Notes under the pieces: model-generated
The model's input: the letters and a program-made list of their open reading frames with translations, nothing else
Told to the model about the DNA's origin: nothing
Databases searched by the model: none
Translations under genes and position numbers: made by a program
Shown: positions 1 through 9,016 of the stretch, in pieces
Layout: every line of letters starts with the position of its first letter
Numbering within the stretch: position 1 is the first letter of the stretch
Assembly: GCF_013459645.1 (NCBI RefSeq)
Contig: NZ_CP054861.1
Coordinates: 850,501 to 914,500 of the forward strand
Direction of reading: 5' to 3'
Length of the DNA stretch: 64,000 nucleotides
DNA from: Martelella sp. NC20
Lineage (GTDB): Bacteria; Pseudomonadota; Alphaproteobacteria; Rhizobiales; Rhizobiaceae

Positions 1-33
1 GATTGAAGATATCGATTTTGCGATGTTTGAGCA

Positions 34-804
34 TTATCCGATCCTCGCCCCGCCGTTGATATTGAGCGTTGCTCCGGTGATGTAGCCGGCTTCCGGGCCG
101 ATCAGGAATTCGACAAGGGCCGAAACTTCGTCAACGCGGCCAAGCCGTCCGACCGGCAGGCGGCTGGTGAAGTATTCGAGCCGGTCCGGCGTAATCGTTC
201 CGCCCATGATATCGGTATCGATAATCGCGGGGGCGATCGCATTCGCGGTCACGCCGGTATTCGCGACTTCAAGTGCCAGACCGCGCGTCATGCCTTCGAT
301 GGCGGCCTTGGACGCGGCGTAGGCGGCCGCGCTGAATGTCCCGCCGCCGCTTTGGGCCGCCGTCGAAGACAGGCTGACGACCCGCCCTATTCCGCGTTCG
401 ACCATTCCGGCGAGGAACCGCTTCGTGACAAGAAAGGTTCCCGTGGCATTGATCTTGAGAACCCGCTCCCATCGAGCAAGGTCTGTGTCCGAGAAAGACG
501 TCGAATCGCTGATACCCGCGATGTTGACAACCGCCAGAACCGGAGGCAAAGCGCGCTCAAACGCGCTACCCGCATCGTCGACGGCAGCGGCATCGGAGAT
601 GTCGGTCTCGACGGCGACTACCTTGATGTCATATTTCTGCTGGAGTGTATCCGCCAAATCTTTGGCAAGAGAAACGTCCCGGTCGATCAACCCGAGATTC
701 CAACCCTTCTCACCGAGACGTTGAGCAAGATTTCGGCCGATGCCGCGGGGAGACCCGGCACCAGTGATGATCGCTGTTTTGTTGGCGGGATATTGATTTG
801 TCAT
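34..804 (-). CDS. SDR family NAD(P)-dependent oxidoreductase
   Basis: A 256-residue classical short-chain dehydrogenase/reductase, cytosolic. The Rossmann cofactor loop TGAGSPRGIGR is at residues 14-24, the active-site YAASK lies near residue 160 after the SLSSTAAQ serine strand, and the C-terminus ends INGGARIG as in FabG-like enzymes. The ATG at 804 is preceded by AGGAA. It is the last gene of a minus-strand set with a GntR regulator, a D-2-hydroxyacid dehydrogenase and an amino-acid-type ABC transporter, so it probably oxidises or reduces a hydroxy/keto intermediate of the imported compound. The substrate cannot be read from the sequence. Confidence 0.9.
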   Translation of the reverse strand: MTNQYPANKTAIITGAGSPRGIGRNLAQRLGEKGWNLGLIDRDVSLAKDLADTLQQKYDIKVVAVETDISDAAAVDDAGSAFERALPPVLAVVNIAGISDSTSFSDTDLARWERVLKINATGTFLVTKRFLAGMVERGIGRVVSLSSTAAQSGGGTFSAAAYAASKAAIEGMTRGLALEVANTGVTANAIAPAIIDTDIMGGTITPDRLEYFTSRLPVGRLGRVDEVSALVEFLIGPEAGYITGATLNINGGARIG

Positions 805-846
805 GAGCGTTCCTGTGATTGTTCGGTACTGGAGCGGCGCGTCCTG

Positions 847-1560
847 TTAGTCTGTCAGGTCCAGTTCGGAACGCCGTTCGACATTGTTGATATGCTTTTC
901 CATAGCGCGTTCGGCGACAGCCCTATCGCCGGTCCGAAGCGCCGCGAGAATTTCCTCGTGCTCCTCAAGCGCGTTGCGATCGTCCGATATTCCGGCTTGG
1001 GCTGACTGGCGTATACGGTGCAACTGCGCCGACAGTGCCTGAGACATGACCCGAATGAAGCGGTTGCCAGTGTTCTCAAAAATGGTGTGGTGAAACCGTA
1101 AGTCGGCCACCATAACCTGCCATGCGAGGTCCTCGCCTCCCTCATCTTTCTGAGACTGATAGGCCTCAACGGCTTTTCGTTGCGTATCCAGCGCCTTCTC
1201 GAGATCCGCGAGGAAGGCGGCACAGCCGTTTTCGCAAGCCCGCCCGATTGCCGCCACCTCGATAAGACGCCTGGCATCCATCAGTTCGGCAAGTTGTTTG
1301 CGATCGAGAGGAGGCGCGATGGTGTATCCCCGCCGAGCCTCATGCTGTACCAAGCCCGTGGTCGCCAACCTCGCAAGCGCCTCGCGTACGGGAGTGGGAG
1401 ACACATCCAGCGTCTTGGCCAGAAGATCGATCCTCAGGACGGATCCGCGTTTCAGCACTCCCTGCACAAGCATCTGAAGCAGCGCGTGATAAACATGCTC
1501 GGTCAAACCCTGGCTCTTTGCCAGAGGGCGCGATGGGTATTCTATAGGCGTGTCTTCCAT
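847..1560 (-). CDS. GntR family transcriptional regulator (FadR/FCD type)
   Basis: A 237-residue regulator. The N-terminal winged helix-turn-helix (about residues 18-82) contains SPTPVREALARLATTGLV, typical of GntR. The all-helical C-terminal half has the FCD pattern, with FHHTIFENTGNRFI supplying histidines used for metal or ligand binding in that subfamily. FCD regulators usually sense small organic acids and repress a neighbouring catabolic operon. It lies between the SDR and hydroxyacid dehydrogenase genes on the same strand, so autoregulation of this cluster is the simplest inference. No operator was identified with confidence. Confidence 0.9.
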   Translation of the reverse strand: MEDTPIEYPSRPLAKSQGLTEHVYHALLQMLVQGVLKRGSVLRIDLLAKTLDVSPTPVREALARLATTGLVQHEARRGYTIAPPLDRKQLAELMDARRLIEVAAIGRACENGCAAFLADLEKALDTQRKAVEAYQSQKDEGGEDLAWQVMVADLRFHHTIFENTGNRFIRVMSQALSAQLHRIRQSAQAGISDDRNALEEHEEILAALRTGDRAVAERAMEKHINNVERRSELDLTD

Positions 1561-1645
1561 GGTTGATCCAAGTTTTGGTCGTAGAAGCGGTCAGGTAAGC
1601 TAAAAAAAAACATCTCGACTGCCAGGTTATTTCGGGTGCGAAGGT

Positions 1646-2638
1646 TTACGGGCTGGCGTCGGTTGCAGTTTGCCGGCGAATATTCGTCGTTTCGGCAACG
1701 GGGGTGCGCGGCCAGCCTTCCGAAAACCAGGCGATCACGTTATCGGCGCACAAAGTGGCCATTGCCGCACGTGTGTATTCCGTCGCCGAACCAACATGCG
1801 GTGCAAGCGAAACATTGGCCAGATCGAGAAGCGCTTTGGGCACATTTGGCTCGTTGGCATAGACGTCAAGGCCAGCTGCGGCGATCGTACCGCGCTGAAG
1901 CGCCAGGATTAACGCATCCTGATCGACGGTGGCGCCTCGACCGATATTCACGAAAACACCGTTCTGCCCCAAAGCCGTCAGCACTGCTGCGTTAACGGAT
2001 TTGGCTGTCTCAGGCGTGCTGGGAGCGACGGAGATGATCGTGTCGACGGCTTCAGCCAGTTCCAAAAGCGACGCATGGTATTGATAGGACACGCCCTCAA
2101 CCGGATTGCGGTTGTGATAGCGGATTTCGACCCCGAAGCCTTCAAGTCGCCTCGCAACCGCCTGACCGACACGCCCCAGGCCATAGATTCCCACTCGCCG
2201 TTCACGAAGAGTGAGCCTGGTCAATGGATAGGGGCCCTTGTCCGCCCAGTGGCCGGCGCGCAGCCATTGCTCTGCCTGCGGAAGCTGACGGATGGCGTTG
2301 ATCAACAGGCCGACAGCGAGATCGGCCACATCCTCGTTGAGGACGCCCGGTGTGTTGGTGACCACGATGCCGCGCGAAGCCGCATGTACCGCATCCACAC
2401 TGTCGTAGCCCACTCCGAAATGAGCGATGATTTCAAGATTGGGAAAAAGATCGATGGTGGCGGCGTCCATGGGGATAATGGCGGCAATACCGCGCACCTG
2501 CCGGGCAAGTTCGGCAGGAACCGCAGAAAAGCCCGCTTCGATGTAAGAGACGTCGAAAATAGGCCGCAGGCGGTCTAGCGTAATCGGATTGATTGCACCG
2601 GGAATGAGAATCGGGACGGATTTAAGGGACTTGGGCAT
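1646..2638 (-). CDS. D-isomer specific 2-hydroxyacid dehydrogenase
   Basis: A 330-residue cytosolic NAD(P)H-dependent oxidoreductase. The cofactor fold carries GIYGLGRVGQ (GxGxxG, about residue 150). The catalytic triad is visible: Arg in VNIGRGATVD, Glu in DVYANEP and His in LAPHVGSAT. The family interconverts D-2-hydroxyacids and 2-ketoacids (glyoxylate/hydroxypyruvate reductase, 2-ketogluconate reductase, phosphoglycerate dehydrogenase). Length fits the glyoxylate/hydroxypyruvate reductase size class; there is no ACT domain, so it is not a long SerA. It starts 13 bp after the ABC ATPase stop, implying co-transcription with the importer and a role in processing the imported substrate. Confidence 0.9.
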   Translation of the reverse strand: MPKSLKSVPILIPGAINPITLDRLRPIFDVSYIEAGFSAVPAELARQVRGIAAIIPMDAATIDLFPNLEIIAHFGVGYDSVDAVHAASRGIVVTNTPGVLNEDVADLAVGLLINAIRQLPQAEQWLRAGHWADKGPYPLTRLTLRERRVGIYGLGRVGQAVARRLEGFGVEIRYHNRNPVEGVSYQYHASLLELAEAVDTIISVAPSTPETAKSVNAAVLTALGQNGVFVNIGRGATVDQDALILALQRGTIAAAGLDVYANEPNVPKALLDLANVSLAPHVGSATEYTRAAMATLCADNVIAWFSEGWPRTPVAETTNIRRQTATDASP

Positions 2639-2650
2639 GATGGACCTGTC

Positions 2651-3424
2651 TCAGTGATGCGCCAGAATTTCGCCTAGGAAGCTTTTGGTCCTGCTGTGTT
2701 TCGGGTTCGCGAAGAATTCCTCCGGGGGCGCTTCCTCAACGATTCCGCCATCGGCCATGAAGATCACGCGGTCGGCGACGCGCCGCGCGAACCCCATTTC
2801 GTGCGTGACACAAATCATGGTCATGCCATCCCCGGCCAACGAGATCATTGTGTCGAGCACCTCCTTGACCATTTCCGGATCGAGCGCGCTTGTCGGCTCG
2901 TCGAACAGCATGACCTTGGGCTCCATGCAGAGCGCACGGGCGATCGCAACGCGCTGCTGCTGCCCGCCGGAAAGATGCGCCGGATATTTGAGCGCCTGCT
3001 CACCGATATGAACCCGCTCTAGATATTTCATGGCCGTCTCTCTGGCGACATCGGAACTCACGCCACGCACCTTCATGGGCGCCAGCGTACAGTTCTGAAG
3101 AACCGTGAGATGCGGGAACAGATTGAAACCCTGGAACACCATCCCGACCTCACGACGCACCGACGCGATGGCGTCGCCCCGATCCGTCAATTCGATCCCG
3201 TCGACAGTGATGGCTCCTTTCTCAAACGGCTCAAGCCTGTTGATACAACGAATGAGGGTAGATTTTCCCGATCCGGAAGGACCACACAGCACAATCCGCT
3301 CACCTTCATCGACCGTCAGATTGATATCCTTGAGCGCATGGAACTGACCATACCATTTGTTGATACCACGCAATTCGATGAATGGAGTACCGGTCGAATG
3401 CGCTGAGTTTAATGGTGAAGACAT
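2651..3424 (-). CDS. Polar amino acid ABC transporter ATP-binding protein
   Basis: A GlnQ/HisP-type ATPase of about 257 residues on the inner face of the membrane. It has Walker [13 protein letters not shown], signature [15 protein letters not shown], Walker [17 protein letters not shown] and switch histidine VTHEMGF. The ATG at 3424 is preferred over an upstream in-frame GTG at 3454, because that GTG lies inside a perfect stem-loop (3448-3473), while AAGGAA precedes the ATG by about 15 bases. Together with the solute-binding protein and two permeases it forms a complete importer for an amino acid or related compound. Confidence 0.92.
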   Translation of the reverse strand: MSSPLNSAHSTGTPFIELRGINKWYGQFHALKDINLTVDEGERIVLCGPSGSGKSTLIRCINRLEPFEKGAITVDGIELTDRGDAIASVRREVGMVFQGFNLFPHLTVLQNCTLAPMKVRGVSSDVARETAMKYLERVHIGEQALKYPAHLSGGQQQRVAIARALCMEPKVMLFDEPTSALDPEMVKEVLDTMISLAGDGMTMICVTHEMGFARRVADRVIFMADGGIVEEAPPEEFFANPKHSRTKSFLGEILAHH

Positions 3425-3447
3425 GAGGAAATCCCAGGTTCCTTTTG

Positions 3448-3473
3448 GTGGCACCGGTCTTCACCGGTGCCAC
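3448..3473 (-). promoter_or_regulatory. Intercistronic stem-loop between binding-protein and ATPase genes
   Basis: Perfect inverted repeat with 11-bp arms (GTGGCACCGGT / ACCGGTGCCAC) and a 4-base loop. It follows the solute-binding-protein stop codon in the direction of transcription. There is no following U-tract on the minus strand, so it is more likely an mRNA-stabilising or partial-attenuation hairpin than an intrinsic terminator. Such hairpins commonly raise the binding-protein level relative to downstream ABC subunits. Confidence 0.65.
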
Positions 3474-3496
3474 TGACTAGTTTTTTGTACCGGATG

Positions 3497-4312
3497 TCAT
3501 TCTGCTGTCCACGACACACCTTCGATAGGAGTCGTCATTTCCGGCAATTTCATCTTGAACCACTTTTGGTAGAGTTCATCGAGTTTGCCGTTCTCGGTAA
3601 CCTCATCAAGGAATGAATTGATCGTTGCATTCCACTTGATGTCGCCGAGACGCGTACCTGCTCCGATGTACAGTGAACCGGTCGAGAACTTGTTCTCAAA
3701 CTTGCCCGGAGCCTGCTGGTTAAGGCGATCTGCGTAGAACATGCTGCCGCCGATGGCATCGACCTGGCCGGAGAGCAGCGCCTGGATATTCGAGGAGTCA
3801 TCATCGAAACGCAGAATCTCGGAATCCTTGGCCATGGCCGTGAGCTGAAGATCCATAATCGCCCCGCGCGGCACGCCAATCGTCTTGCCTGCCAGATCAT
3901 CTATGCCGGTGACCTGCATATCCGCAGGCGCCAGCACATAGAATGGCTGTTCGGCATAAGGCTTCGAGTACTGAAGCGCTTTCGCCCGCTCCGCGGTCAT
4001 CGAAAGCGTGGCGAAGATAACATCGACACGCCCCGTTTGAAGAGCCGCGATCCGGTTTTGGTTGGTCACGATCATGAGCTCGACGGGTTCATTGATGAAC
4101 TCACCAAGAAGGGTCGCCACACCTGCATCATATCCGTCATTTCGACCCTGAGAGTCGAGGAAACCATATGGCGGGTTGTCGCCCTGAATGCCGACGATAA
4201 CTTTGCCACGGCTCTCGATGTTTTCCAAAGTCTGGGCAGTGGCAGCGGTGGCCGTGAATGCGAGGCCGGCAGCGGCCATCGCGACAATCGACTTGAGTAA
4301 TTTATTCAACAT
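3497..4312 (-). CDS. Amino acid ABC transporter periplasmic substrate-binding protein
   Basis: A 271-residue family 3 extracellular solute-binding protein. The N-terminus MLNKLLKSIVAMAAAGLAFT followed by ATAATAQ looks like a Sec signal peptide cleaved near residue 26. The mature start GKVIVGIQGDNPPYGF, the family signature GYDAGVATLLGEF and the second-lobe GKTIGVPRGA segment match polar amino-acid binding proteins. The start has an excellent Shine-Dalgarno (GGAGAGGAGAAA). It is upstream of the ATPase and downstream of the two permease genes. The ligand is unknown; the adjacent hydroxyacid dehydrogenase allows amino acids, opines or hydroxy acids. Confidence 0.93.
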   Translation of the reverse strand: MLNKLLKSIVAMAAAGLAFTATAATAQTLENIESRGKVIVGIQGDNPPYGFLDSQGRNDGYDAGVATLLGEFINEPVELMIVTNQNRIAALQTGRVDVIFATLSMTAERAKALQYSKPYAEQPFYVLAPADMQVTGIDDLAGKTIGVPRGAIMDLQLTAMAKDSEILRFDDDSSNIQALLSGQVDAIGGSMFYADRLNQQAPGKFENKFSTGSLYIGAGTRLGDIKWNATINSFLDEVTENGKLDELYQKWFKMKLPEMTTPIEGVSWTAE

Positions 4313-4369
4313 TTTCTCCTCTCCAAGTTAGGCGCAGGCTTTTCCTCCCCGGCTTCCTGCCGGTTCGTT

Positions 4370-5011
4370 CTATCGTGTTGCCATCGCCATTTTTCGTTCG
4401 AGCCGGGCGCCATAAAGCGACAACGGCCAGCACAGAACAAAGTAGCCCAGCCCAACGACGCCAAAGACGAGTAGAGGCTGAAAGATCTGATTGGAAACGA
4501 TCTGCCCTGCACGCGTCAGCTCGACGAACCCGACAATAGCTGCCAGCGACGTGCCCTTGAGTAGCTGCACCAGAAAGCCGATCGTGGCGGGCAGCGAAAT
4601 CTTCAAGGCCTGAGGCAGTATCACGTAACGCATGCGCGACACATAAGGAATACCAAGTGCGTTGGCGGCCTCGAACTGCCCCTTGGGCAACGCCATGATG
4701 CCACCCCTCCAGATATCGCCGAGGAAGGCGCTTGCATGCGCGGTAAAAGCGATACTGACCGCGATCCAGGGGTCGATATTGAACTGCAAAAGAGCCAAGC
4801 CGTAATAGACCACGAACAATTGCATGAGCAGCGGCGTGCCTTGGAAGAAAGCTGTATAGGCAGTCGTCAGACGCATCAGGAAAGCGCTGCCGGACGTGCG
4901 GGCCAGCGCGACAAGCAAGCCAATCACCGCTCCTCCGGCGAAGCCGATAAGCGTCAACAAGACCGTCCACTTAAGTCCCTGCAACAAAAAGAGGAATTCA
5001 GGTTTTCCCAT
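4370..5011 (-). CDS. Amino acid ABC transporter permease (subunit 2)
   Basis: A 213-residue inner-membrane protein of the HisM/GlnP type. Hydrophobic segments begin at about residue 14 (TVLLTLIGFAGGAVIGLLVA) and recur through the C-terminus. The EAA loop reads EAANALGIPYVSRMRYVILPQALKISLP in two halves, the ATPase coupling motif. Its stop is 57 bp upstream of the binding-protein start and its start is 11 bp after the stop of the other permease, so the two subunits are cotranscribed and probably heterodimerise. Confidence 0.92.
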   Translation of the reverse strand: MGKPEFLFLLQGLKWTVLLTLIGFAGGAVIGLLVALARTSGSAFLMRLTTAYTAFFQGTPLLMQLFVVYYGLALLQFNIDPWIAVSIAFTAHASAFLGDIWRGGIMALPKGQFEAANALGIPYVSRMRYVILPQALKISLPATIGFLVQLLKGTSLAAIVGFVELTRAGQIVSNQIFQPLLVFGVVGLGYFVLCWPLSLYGARLERKMAMATR

Positions 5012-5021
5012 TTCGAACTCC

Positions 5022-5690
5022 TTACCTTGCCGGATAGTCCAGGAACTGTTTTCCCAGAAATTTGAGAAGCACCATGATGGTCCAGGCGATCAGCAGATAG
5101 ATGAACGTGATCGTGAAATAGACCTCAAAGCTTCTGAAGGATTCAGCCTCGATGCGGCCGGCCACCGACGTCAGTTCGAACGCGGCGATCGAGGAACAAA
5201 CACTCGATGTGAGGGTCAGCAATATCGCCTGCGCGGCCAGCGCAGGATAGATCGCCCTGACCGCCGGCTTGAGGACGATATACCGAAATGTCTGCGCGCC
5301 CGAGAGACCAAGGGCGTAGCCGGCTTCGCGCTGGCCCTTCGGTATGGCCTCAACGCCGCCGCGGATAATCTCGATGGCGTAAGCGCCGCCATTGATGGCC
5401 AGCGCAATGATTGCGGTGATCGTGGGATTGAGACGAACCCCCAGATATGGGAGCGCGAAAAAGAGAAAGAACACCTGCACCAGAAACGGAGTATTGCGAA
5501 TGACTTCCACAAAAACCCGGGTCGGTACCGACAGGAGCAAGGACTTCGACTGACGGGTGATCACCCCCAGCACGCCGATAACCAGCGCCAGTGCCATTCC
5601 GGCCACCGAGAGCATGACGGTCCCTGCCGCGCCCCACAACAGCTCAGACATACGATCCACGACCACTGTGAAATCAAGCGAATACATCAT
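5022..5690 (-). CDS. Amino acid ABC transporter permease (subunit 1)
   Basis: A polar-amino-acid permease of about 222 residues and the first gene of the minus-strand transporter set. The first helix starts near residue 18 (WGAAGTVMLSVAGMALALV). The central EAA motif is EAGYALGLSGAQTFRYIVL, followed by PAVRAIYPALAAQAILL. An in-frame ATG exists at 5702, but MMYSLDF at 5690 is the more usual start; neither has a strong ribosome-binding site, so the start is uncertain by about 12 bases. The repeat-rich region upstream probably contains the operon promoter. Confidence 0.9.
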   Translation of the reverse strand: MMYSLDFTVVVDRMSELLWGAAGTVMLSVAGMALALVIGVLGVITRQSKSLLLSVPTRVFVEVIRNTPFLVQVFFLFFALPYLGVRLNPTITAIIALAINGGAYAIEIIRGGVEAIPKGQREAGYALGLSGAQTFRYIVLKPAVRAIYPALAAQAILLTLTSSVCSSIAAFELTSVAGRIEAESFRSFEVYFTITFIYLLIAWTIMVLLKFLGKQFLDYPAR

Positions 5691-5841
5691 GCACCCAGCC
5701 AATCATCATCGGCGCGCCCTGATTTGGAGAACCAGGATTTCCGCGCCAGCGATCGCTTGTCGCGACCGCCTTCGTTTGAATATCAAATATATTCTATATT
5801 TAGGAATGTCAACGACGAAAGCGCCAGCTGTGTTCAGGCGG

Positions 5842-6085
5842 CATATGCTCTTGCCAGCCACGACCCCAGGGCTATGGGCATCGAGGCTTGCACCCACTAG
5901 CTCTCCCGCCTGCAGGAGAGATGCCCCGAAAGGGGCAGTGAGGGTGATCCAGCATTTCCGCTCGCGAGGACGTTCGAGGGGATCGTCTCCCCCCTTCACT
6001 CCCCCTTTCGGGGTATCTTTCCCCTCCGGGGCGAGAAGACTTGGGAGTTATTCGGCAAAGCCATATGCTCTTGCCGGCCGCGACC
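5842..6085. repeat. Intergenic repeats: 24-bp direct repeat flanking an inverted palindromic element
   Basis: The gap between the two transporter operons (5703-6151) has no convincing gene. It holds an imperfect direct repeat, CATATGCTCTTGCC(A/G)GCC then (A/G)CGACCC, at 5842-5865 and 6062-6085, with two mismatches. Between the copies, around 5905-6040, two related units occur in inverted orientation. Each contains a small CTC..GAG hairpin followed by CCCCGAAAGGGG and AGTGA. This layout resembles the mosaic palindromic intergenic elements common in Rhizobiales genomes. The 3' unit lies close to the TRAP operon end and could stabilise or terminate that transcript. Confidence 0.6.
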
Positions 6086-6151
6086 CGAAGGCGCTGCCCG
6101 ACAGGGGCGGCACCGATAAAGACCGGCCCGGCCCCGCACGGTACCCTGCCG

Positions 6152-7429
6152 TCATCGCAGGAGATCGGGTATGCCGGTGGAAATCGCCGGAAGGGTGGCG
6201 ATCAGCAGACCGACGATCAGCAGCGGCGCCATGAACATCATGGTGCCGCGGATGACCCGGCCCACGGGAATGTCGGCGGCCCGGCTCAACACGAACAGCA
6301 CCAGCCCCACCGGCGGGGTAATCAGCCCCAGCATCAGCGTGAAGACCACGATCATGCCGAGATGGGTCCTGTCCATGCCAACGGCATCCGCCACCGGCAG
6401 GAACACCGGCACGAGAATCACCATCGCCGCGCCGGCCTCCATGAACGTGCCGACGACGAGCAGCGCAACGAAGATCAAAAGTCCGAACTCCAGCGGCCTG
6501 TCGACCATGCCCGATAGCAACATCGCCGCCTTCTGCGGCACGCCCTCGCTGGCGAGGATCCAGGAAAAGGTCGCGGCAGTTGCCAGGATCAGCATCACCG
6601 TGGCGGTCGTCTCCGCTGTATCCCGCAACACTGACCACAGCGTCTTGAACGTCAAGCCATGATAGACCAGACCTGCCAGCACCAGGGCGTAGCCAATCAC
6701 GATCACCGCGCTTTCGGTCGGCGTGACGATACCCAGGGTGATGCCGCCGACCAGGAGCACCGGCGTCAGCATCGCCGGCAGCGCCGGCACGGCTTCACGG
6801 AGCACGGCCCGCAGGCTGAAGCTCTCAGTCACCGGATACCCCCTTCGCCGGGCAAAGAAAAAGGTCATTACCATCAAGCCCGCCGCCATCAGCACTCCCG
6901 GCAGGATCCCGGCCAGGAACAAATCCCTGACCGAGACCGAGGACAGGACGGCGAATACCAGCATCGGAATCGACGGTGGAATGATCGGACCGATGGTCGA
7001 GGAAGTGCTGGTGATACCGGCGGCAAAATCCGCGTCATACCCCTGCCGGATCATCTCCTTTGCCTGCACCGCTCCCAGCCCGCCGGCATCCGCTACCGCC
7101 GAGCCGGACATGCCGGCGAAAATCAGCGACGAGAAGATGTTAACCTGCCCCAGCCCGCCGGGAAGATGGCCGACGGCGGTTCGGGCAAACAGAAAGATAC
7201 GTTCGGTGATGCCGCTGACGTTCATCAGGTTCCCGGCAAGGATGAAAAACGGGATCGCCAGCAATGTGAAGCTGTCTATGCCCTCGACCATCGTCTTGGC
7301 CAGGATCAGGTCCGGTAGCCTTGGCGCCAGTATCAGGTACAGCGCCGAGCCGAGACCGAAGGAAGCGGCGATTGGAACACCGCAAAGCAACAACACGACG
7401 ATAGCCGCGAACATGATCGAGACCAGCAT
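6152..7429 (-). CDS. TRAP transporter large permease subunit (DctM type)
   Basis: An inner-membrane protein of about 425 residues with roughly a dozen hydrophobic segments. The start MLVSIMFAAIVVLLLCGVPI is typical of DctM. Family segments include FFILAGNLMNVSGITERI, MSGSAVADAGGLGAVQ, IGPIIPPSIPMLVFA and, near the end, LITPPVGLVLFVLS. The ATG at 7429 is chosen over a longer frame because it lies two bases after the TGA of the small permease (TGATCATG), implying translational coupling. It forms the ion-coupled translocation channel of the TRAP carrier encoded by the next two genes. Confidence 0.93.
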   Translation of the reverse strand: MLVSIMFAAIVVLLLCGVPIAASFGLGSALYLILAPRLPDLILAKTMVEGIDSFTLLAIPFFILAGNLMNVSGITERIFLFARTAVGHLPGGLGQVNIFSSLIFAGMSGSAVADAGGLGAVQAKEMIRQGYDADFAAGITSTSSTIGPIIPPSIPMLVFAVLSSVSVRDLFLAGILPGVLMAAGLMVMTFFFARRRGYPVTESFSLRAVLREAVPALPAMLTPVLLVGGITLGIVTPTESAVIVIGYALVLAGLVYHGLTFKTLWSVLRDTAETTATVMLILATAATFSWILASEGVPQKAAMLLSGMVDRPLEFGLLIFVALLVVGTFMEAGAAMVILVPVFLPVADAVGMDRTHLGMIVVFTLMLGLITPPVGLVLFVLSRAADIPVGRVIRGTMMFMAPLLIVGLLIATLPAISTGIPDLLR

Positions 7430-7431
7430 GA

Positions 7432-7956
7432 TCAGCGCCCGCCGTCGCGGCTGGTGGCGTGGCCGCGCAGCAGGCGATAAAGGATCTGCCCGCAACGCAG
7501 CGCCGACATCGCCGCTCCGAGGGTAACGAGTCCGTAGAGATAGCCGCGCGGCAGATCCAGGGTGACGAGGCTACGCCGCATCGAGATCTGCGCCATCTCC
7601 CAGGCGGTCCATGTGACCAGTATATAAAACACCACATCGGCCAACACGGCGAATTCTCCGATCCGGCGCGCCAGACGCGCTGGCAGCATATCGACGATGA
7701 AGTCCAGCGCCATGTGGGTACTCCGCCGCGACGCGATGGCCGCGGCAAAGAAGACCAGCGCGATCAACTCGACGCGCGCGAGTTCCTCGGTCCAGCCCAG
7801 GGCATTGCCCAGGACGTAACGCGCAAATACCTGCAGTGCGACGGTCAAAACCAGCATCAGGGTCAATGCGACACTGATGACATCCTCCGGGAAGACACTA
7901 CGCCAAGTCCGGCTAGCGGCCCTGCCGCCGCCCTCTGTGATCCGTGGAGCGCACAT
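7432..7956 (-). CDS. TRAP transporter small permease subunit (DctQ type)
   Basis: A four-helix inner-membrane subunit of about 174 residues. The first helix is in VISVALTLMLVLTVALQVFA and is followed by the family segment RYVLGNALGWTEELARV. The chosen ATG at 7956 overlaps the 3' end of the binding-protein gene and has GAGGA within that gene as its ribosome-binding site. DctQ bridges the binding protein and DctM. It is sandwiched between those two genes in the same orientation. Confidence 0.9.
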   Translation of the reverse strand: MCAPRITEGGGRAASRTWRSVFPEDVISVALTLMLVLTVALQVFARYVLGNALGWTEELARVELIALVFFAAAIASRRSTHMALDFIVDMLPARLARRIGEFAVLADVVFYILVTWTAWEMAQISMRRSLVTLDLPRGYLYGLVTLGAAMSALRCGQILYRLLRGHATSRDGGR

Positions 7957-7964
7957 TGCAATCC

Positions 7965-8957
7965 TCACTGGTTCAGCGATTCGAGCGCGTCGAATTGCGC
8001 CTTGCTCCACCCCCGCGCGTCACTGGTATTGAAGTCATGCACCGTCGCAGCGAAGGCGGGAATATCGACGTCGCGAACGACCTCGGTCCCGTGCTCTTGC
8101 AGCGTCTTCAGCAAATCGGCGGTCCGCTCCCGCGCATCCGCCGTGATCGACTTGCTGACCTCGTCGCCAATCCCGGCGATCGTCGCCCGATCCGCGTCGC
8201 TCAGCCGGTCCCAGGCCGCGCCCGACAGAATCAGGTAGGCCGGTTCCATCATATGATGGGTGAGGTTCACGTATTTCTGCACCTCGTAGAACTTCATGCT
8301 ATAGATCGTGTCGATCGGGTTCTCCTCGGCATCCACGACGCCCTGCTGCAGCGCCAGATAGACCTCGGCGAAGGCGACGGGCGTGGGGTTGGCCCCCACC
8401 GCAAGCGGCATCGCGGTGAACATCTCGGCATCCGGCACCCGGATCTTCATACCCTTCATATCCGCGGGTTCGCGCACCGGCGTGTTCGAGGTGACATTGC
8501 GAAAACCGGTCGTGAAAGCTCCGACGATATGGTTACCGGTGGCCTCGTCAAAGCCTTCGTTCATCTCGTTGTAGAGATCGCTGCCGATGAACTTGTCGAA
8601 ATGCGCCTCGGATTGAAAGGCATAGGGTGCAGCGGTCAACGACATCGGCTTGTAATACTGACTGGTGTAGCTGGCTCCGGCGAAGGCAATGTCAACCGAG
8701 CCCAGCGACAACCCCTCAAGGTTCGAATCCATGCCGCCCAGCGCTCCGGCCGGCACCACGTTGATGATGACACGACCATCGGTCTCGTCAGCGACCCGTG
8801 TGGCAAAGGCCTCCGCCCCGACAAAGGCGCTGTGACCCGGCTGGAATATATGCGCGAAAGTCAGTTCGGTCGGCCGCGCCATCACCGGCATGGCTGTCGT
8901 TGCAACCAGTACCGCCGCGACGCAGCCGGTCAGACCGAAAGGTTTGTATATGGTCAT
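7965..8957 (-). CDS. TRAP transporter periplasmic substrate-binding protein (DctP type)
   Basis: A periplasmic binding protein of about 330 residues. The ATG at 8957 is preceded by GGAGGAGAAT, and the N-terminus MTIYKPFGLTGCVAAVLVAT plus TAMPVMA is a signal peptide. The open frame extends much further upstream, but that part has no family similarity. TELTFAHIFQPGHS, the QQGVVDAEENP segment and the ligand-contact Arg region MKIRVPDAEMF fit DctP (TAXI-independent) receptors for organic acids such as keto-, sugar- or aromatic acids. It is encoded between the lyase and the TRAP permeases. Confidence 0.93.
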   Translation of the reverse strand: MTIYKPFGLTGCVAAVLVATTAMPVMARPTELTFAHIFQPGHSAFVGAEAFATRVADETDGRVIINVVPAGALGGMDSNLEGLSLGSVDIAFAGASYTSQYYKPMSLTAAPYAFQSEAHFDKFIGSDLYNEMNEGFDEATGNHIVGAFTTGFRNVTSNTPVREPADMKGMKIRVPDAEMFTAMPLAVGANPTPVAFAEVYLALQQGVVDAEENPIDTIYSMKFYEVQKYVNLTHHMMEPAYLILSGAAWDRLSDADRATIAGIGDEVSKSITADARERTADLLKTLQEHGTEVVRDVDIPAFAATVHDFNTSDARGWSKAQFDALESLNQ

Positions 8958-9016
8958 TTTATTCTCCTCCCTTGATGATGCGCCTCGCGTGGGCGAATAA
9001 CGCGTGAGTTCGCCGC

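Noticed and set aside
352..1005. Long plus-strand frame opposite the SDR and GntR genes
   Set aside because: It is the antisense of two well-supported genes, arginine-rich and without any family motif.
5706..5999. Minus-strand 97-codon frame upstream of the ABC permease
   Set aside because: It runs across the palindromic repeat element and has no ribosome-binding site or family similarity.
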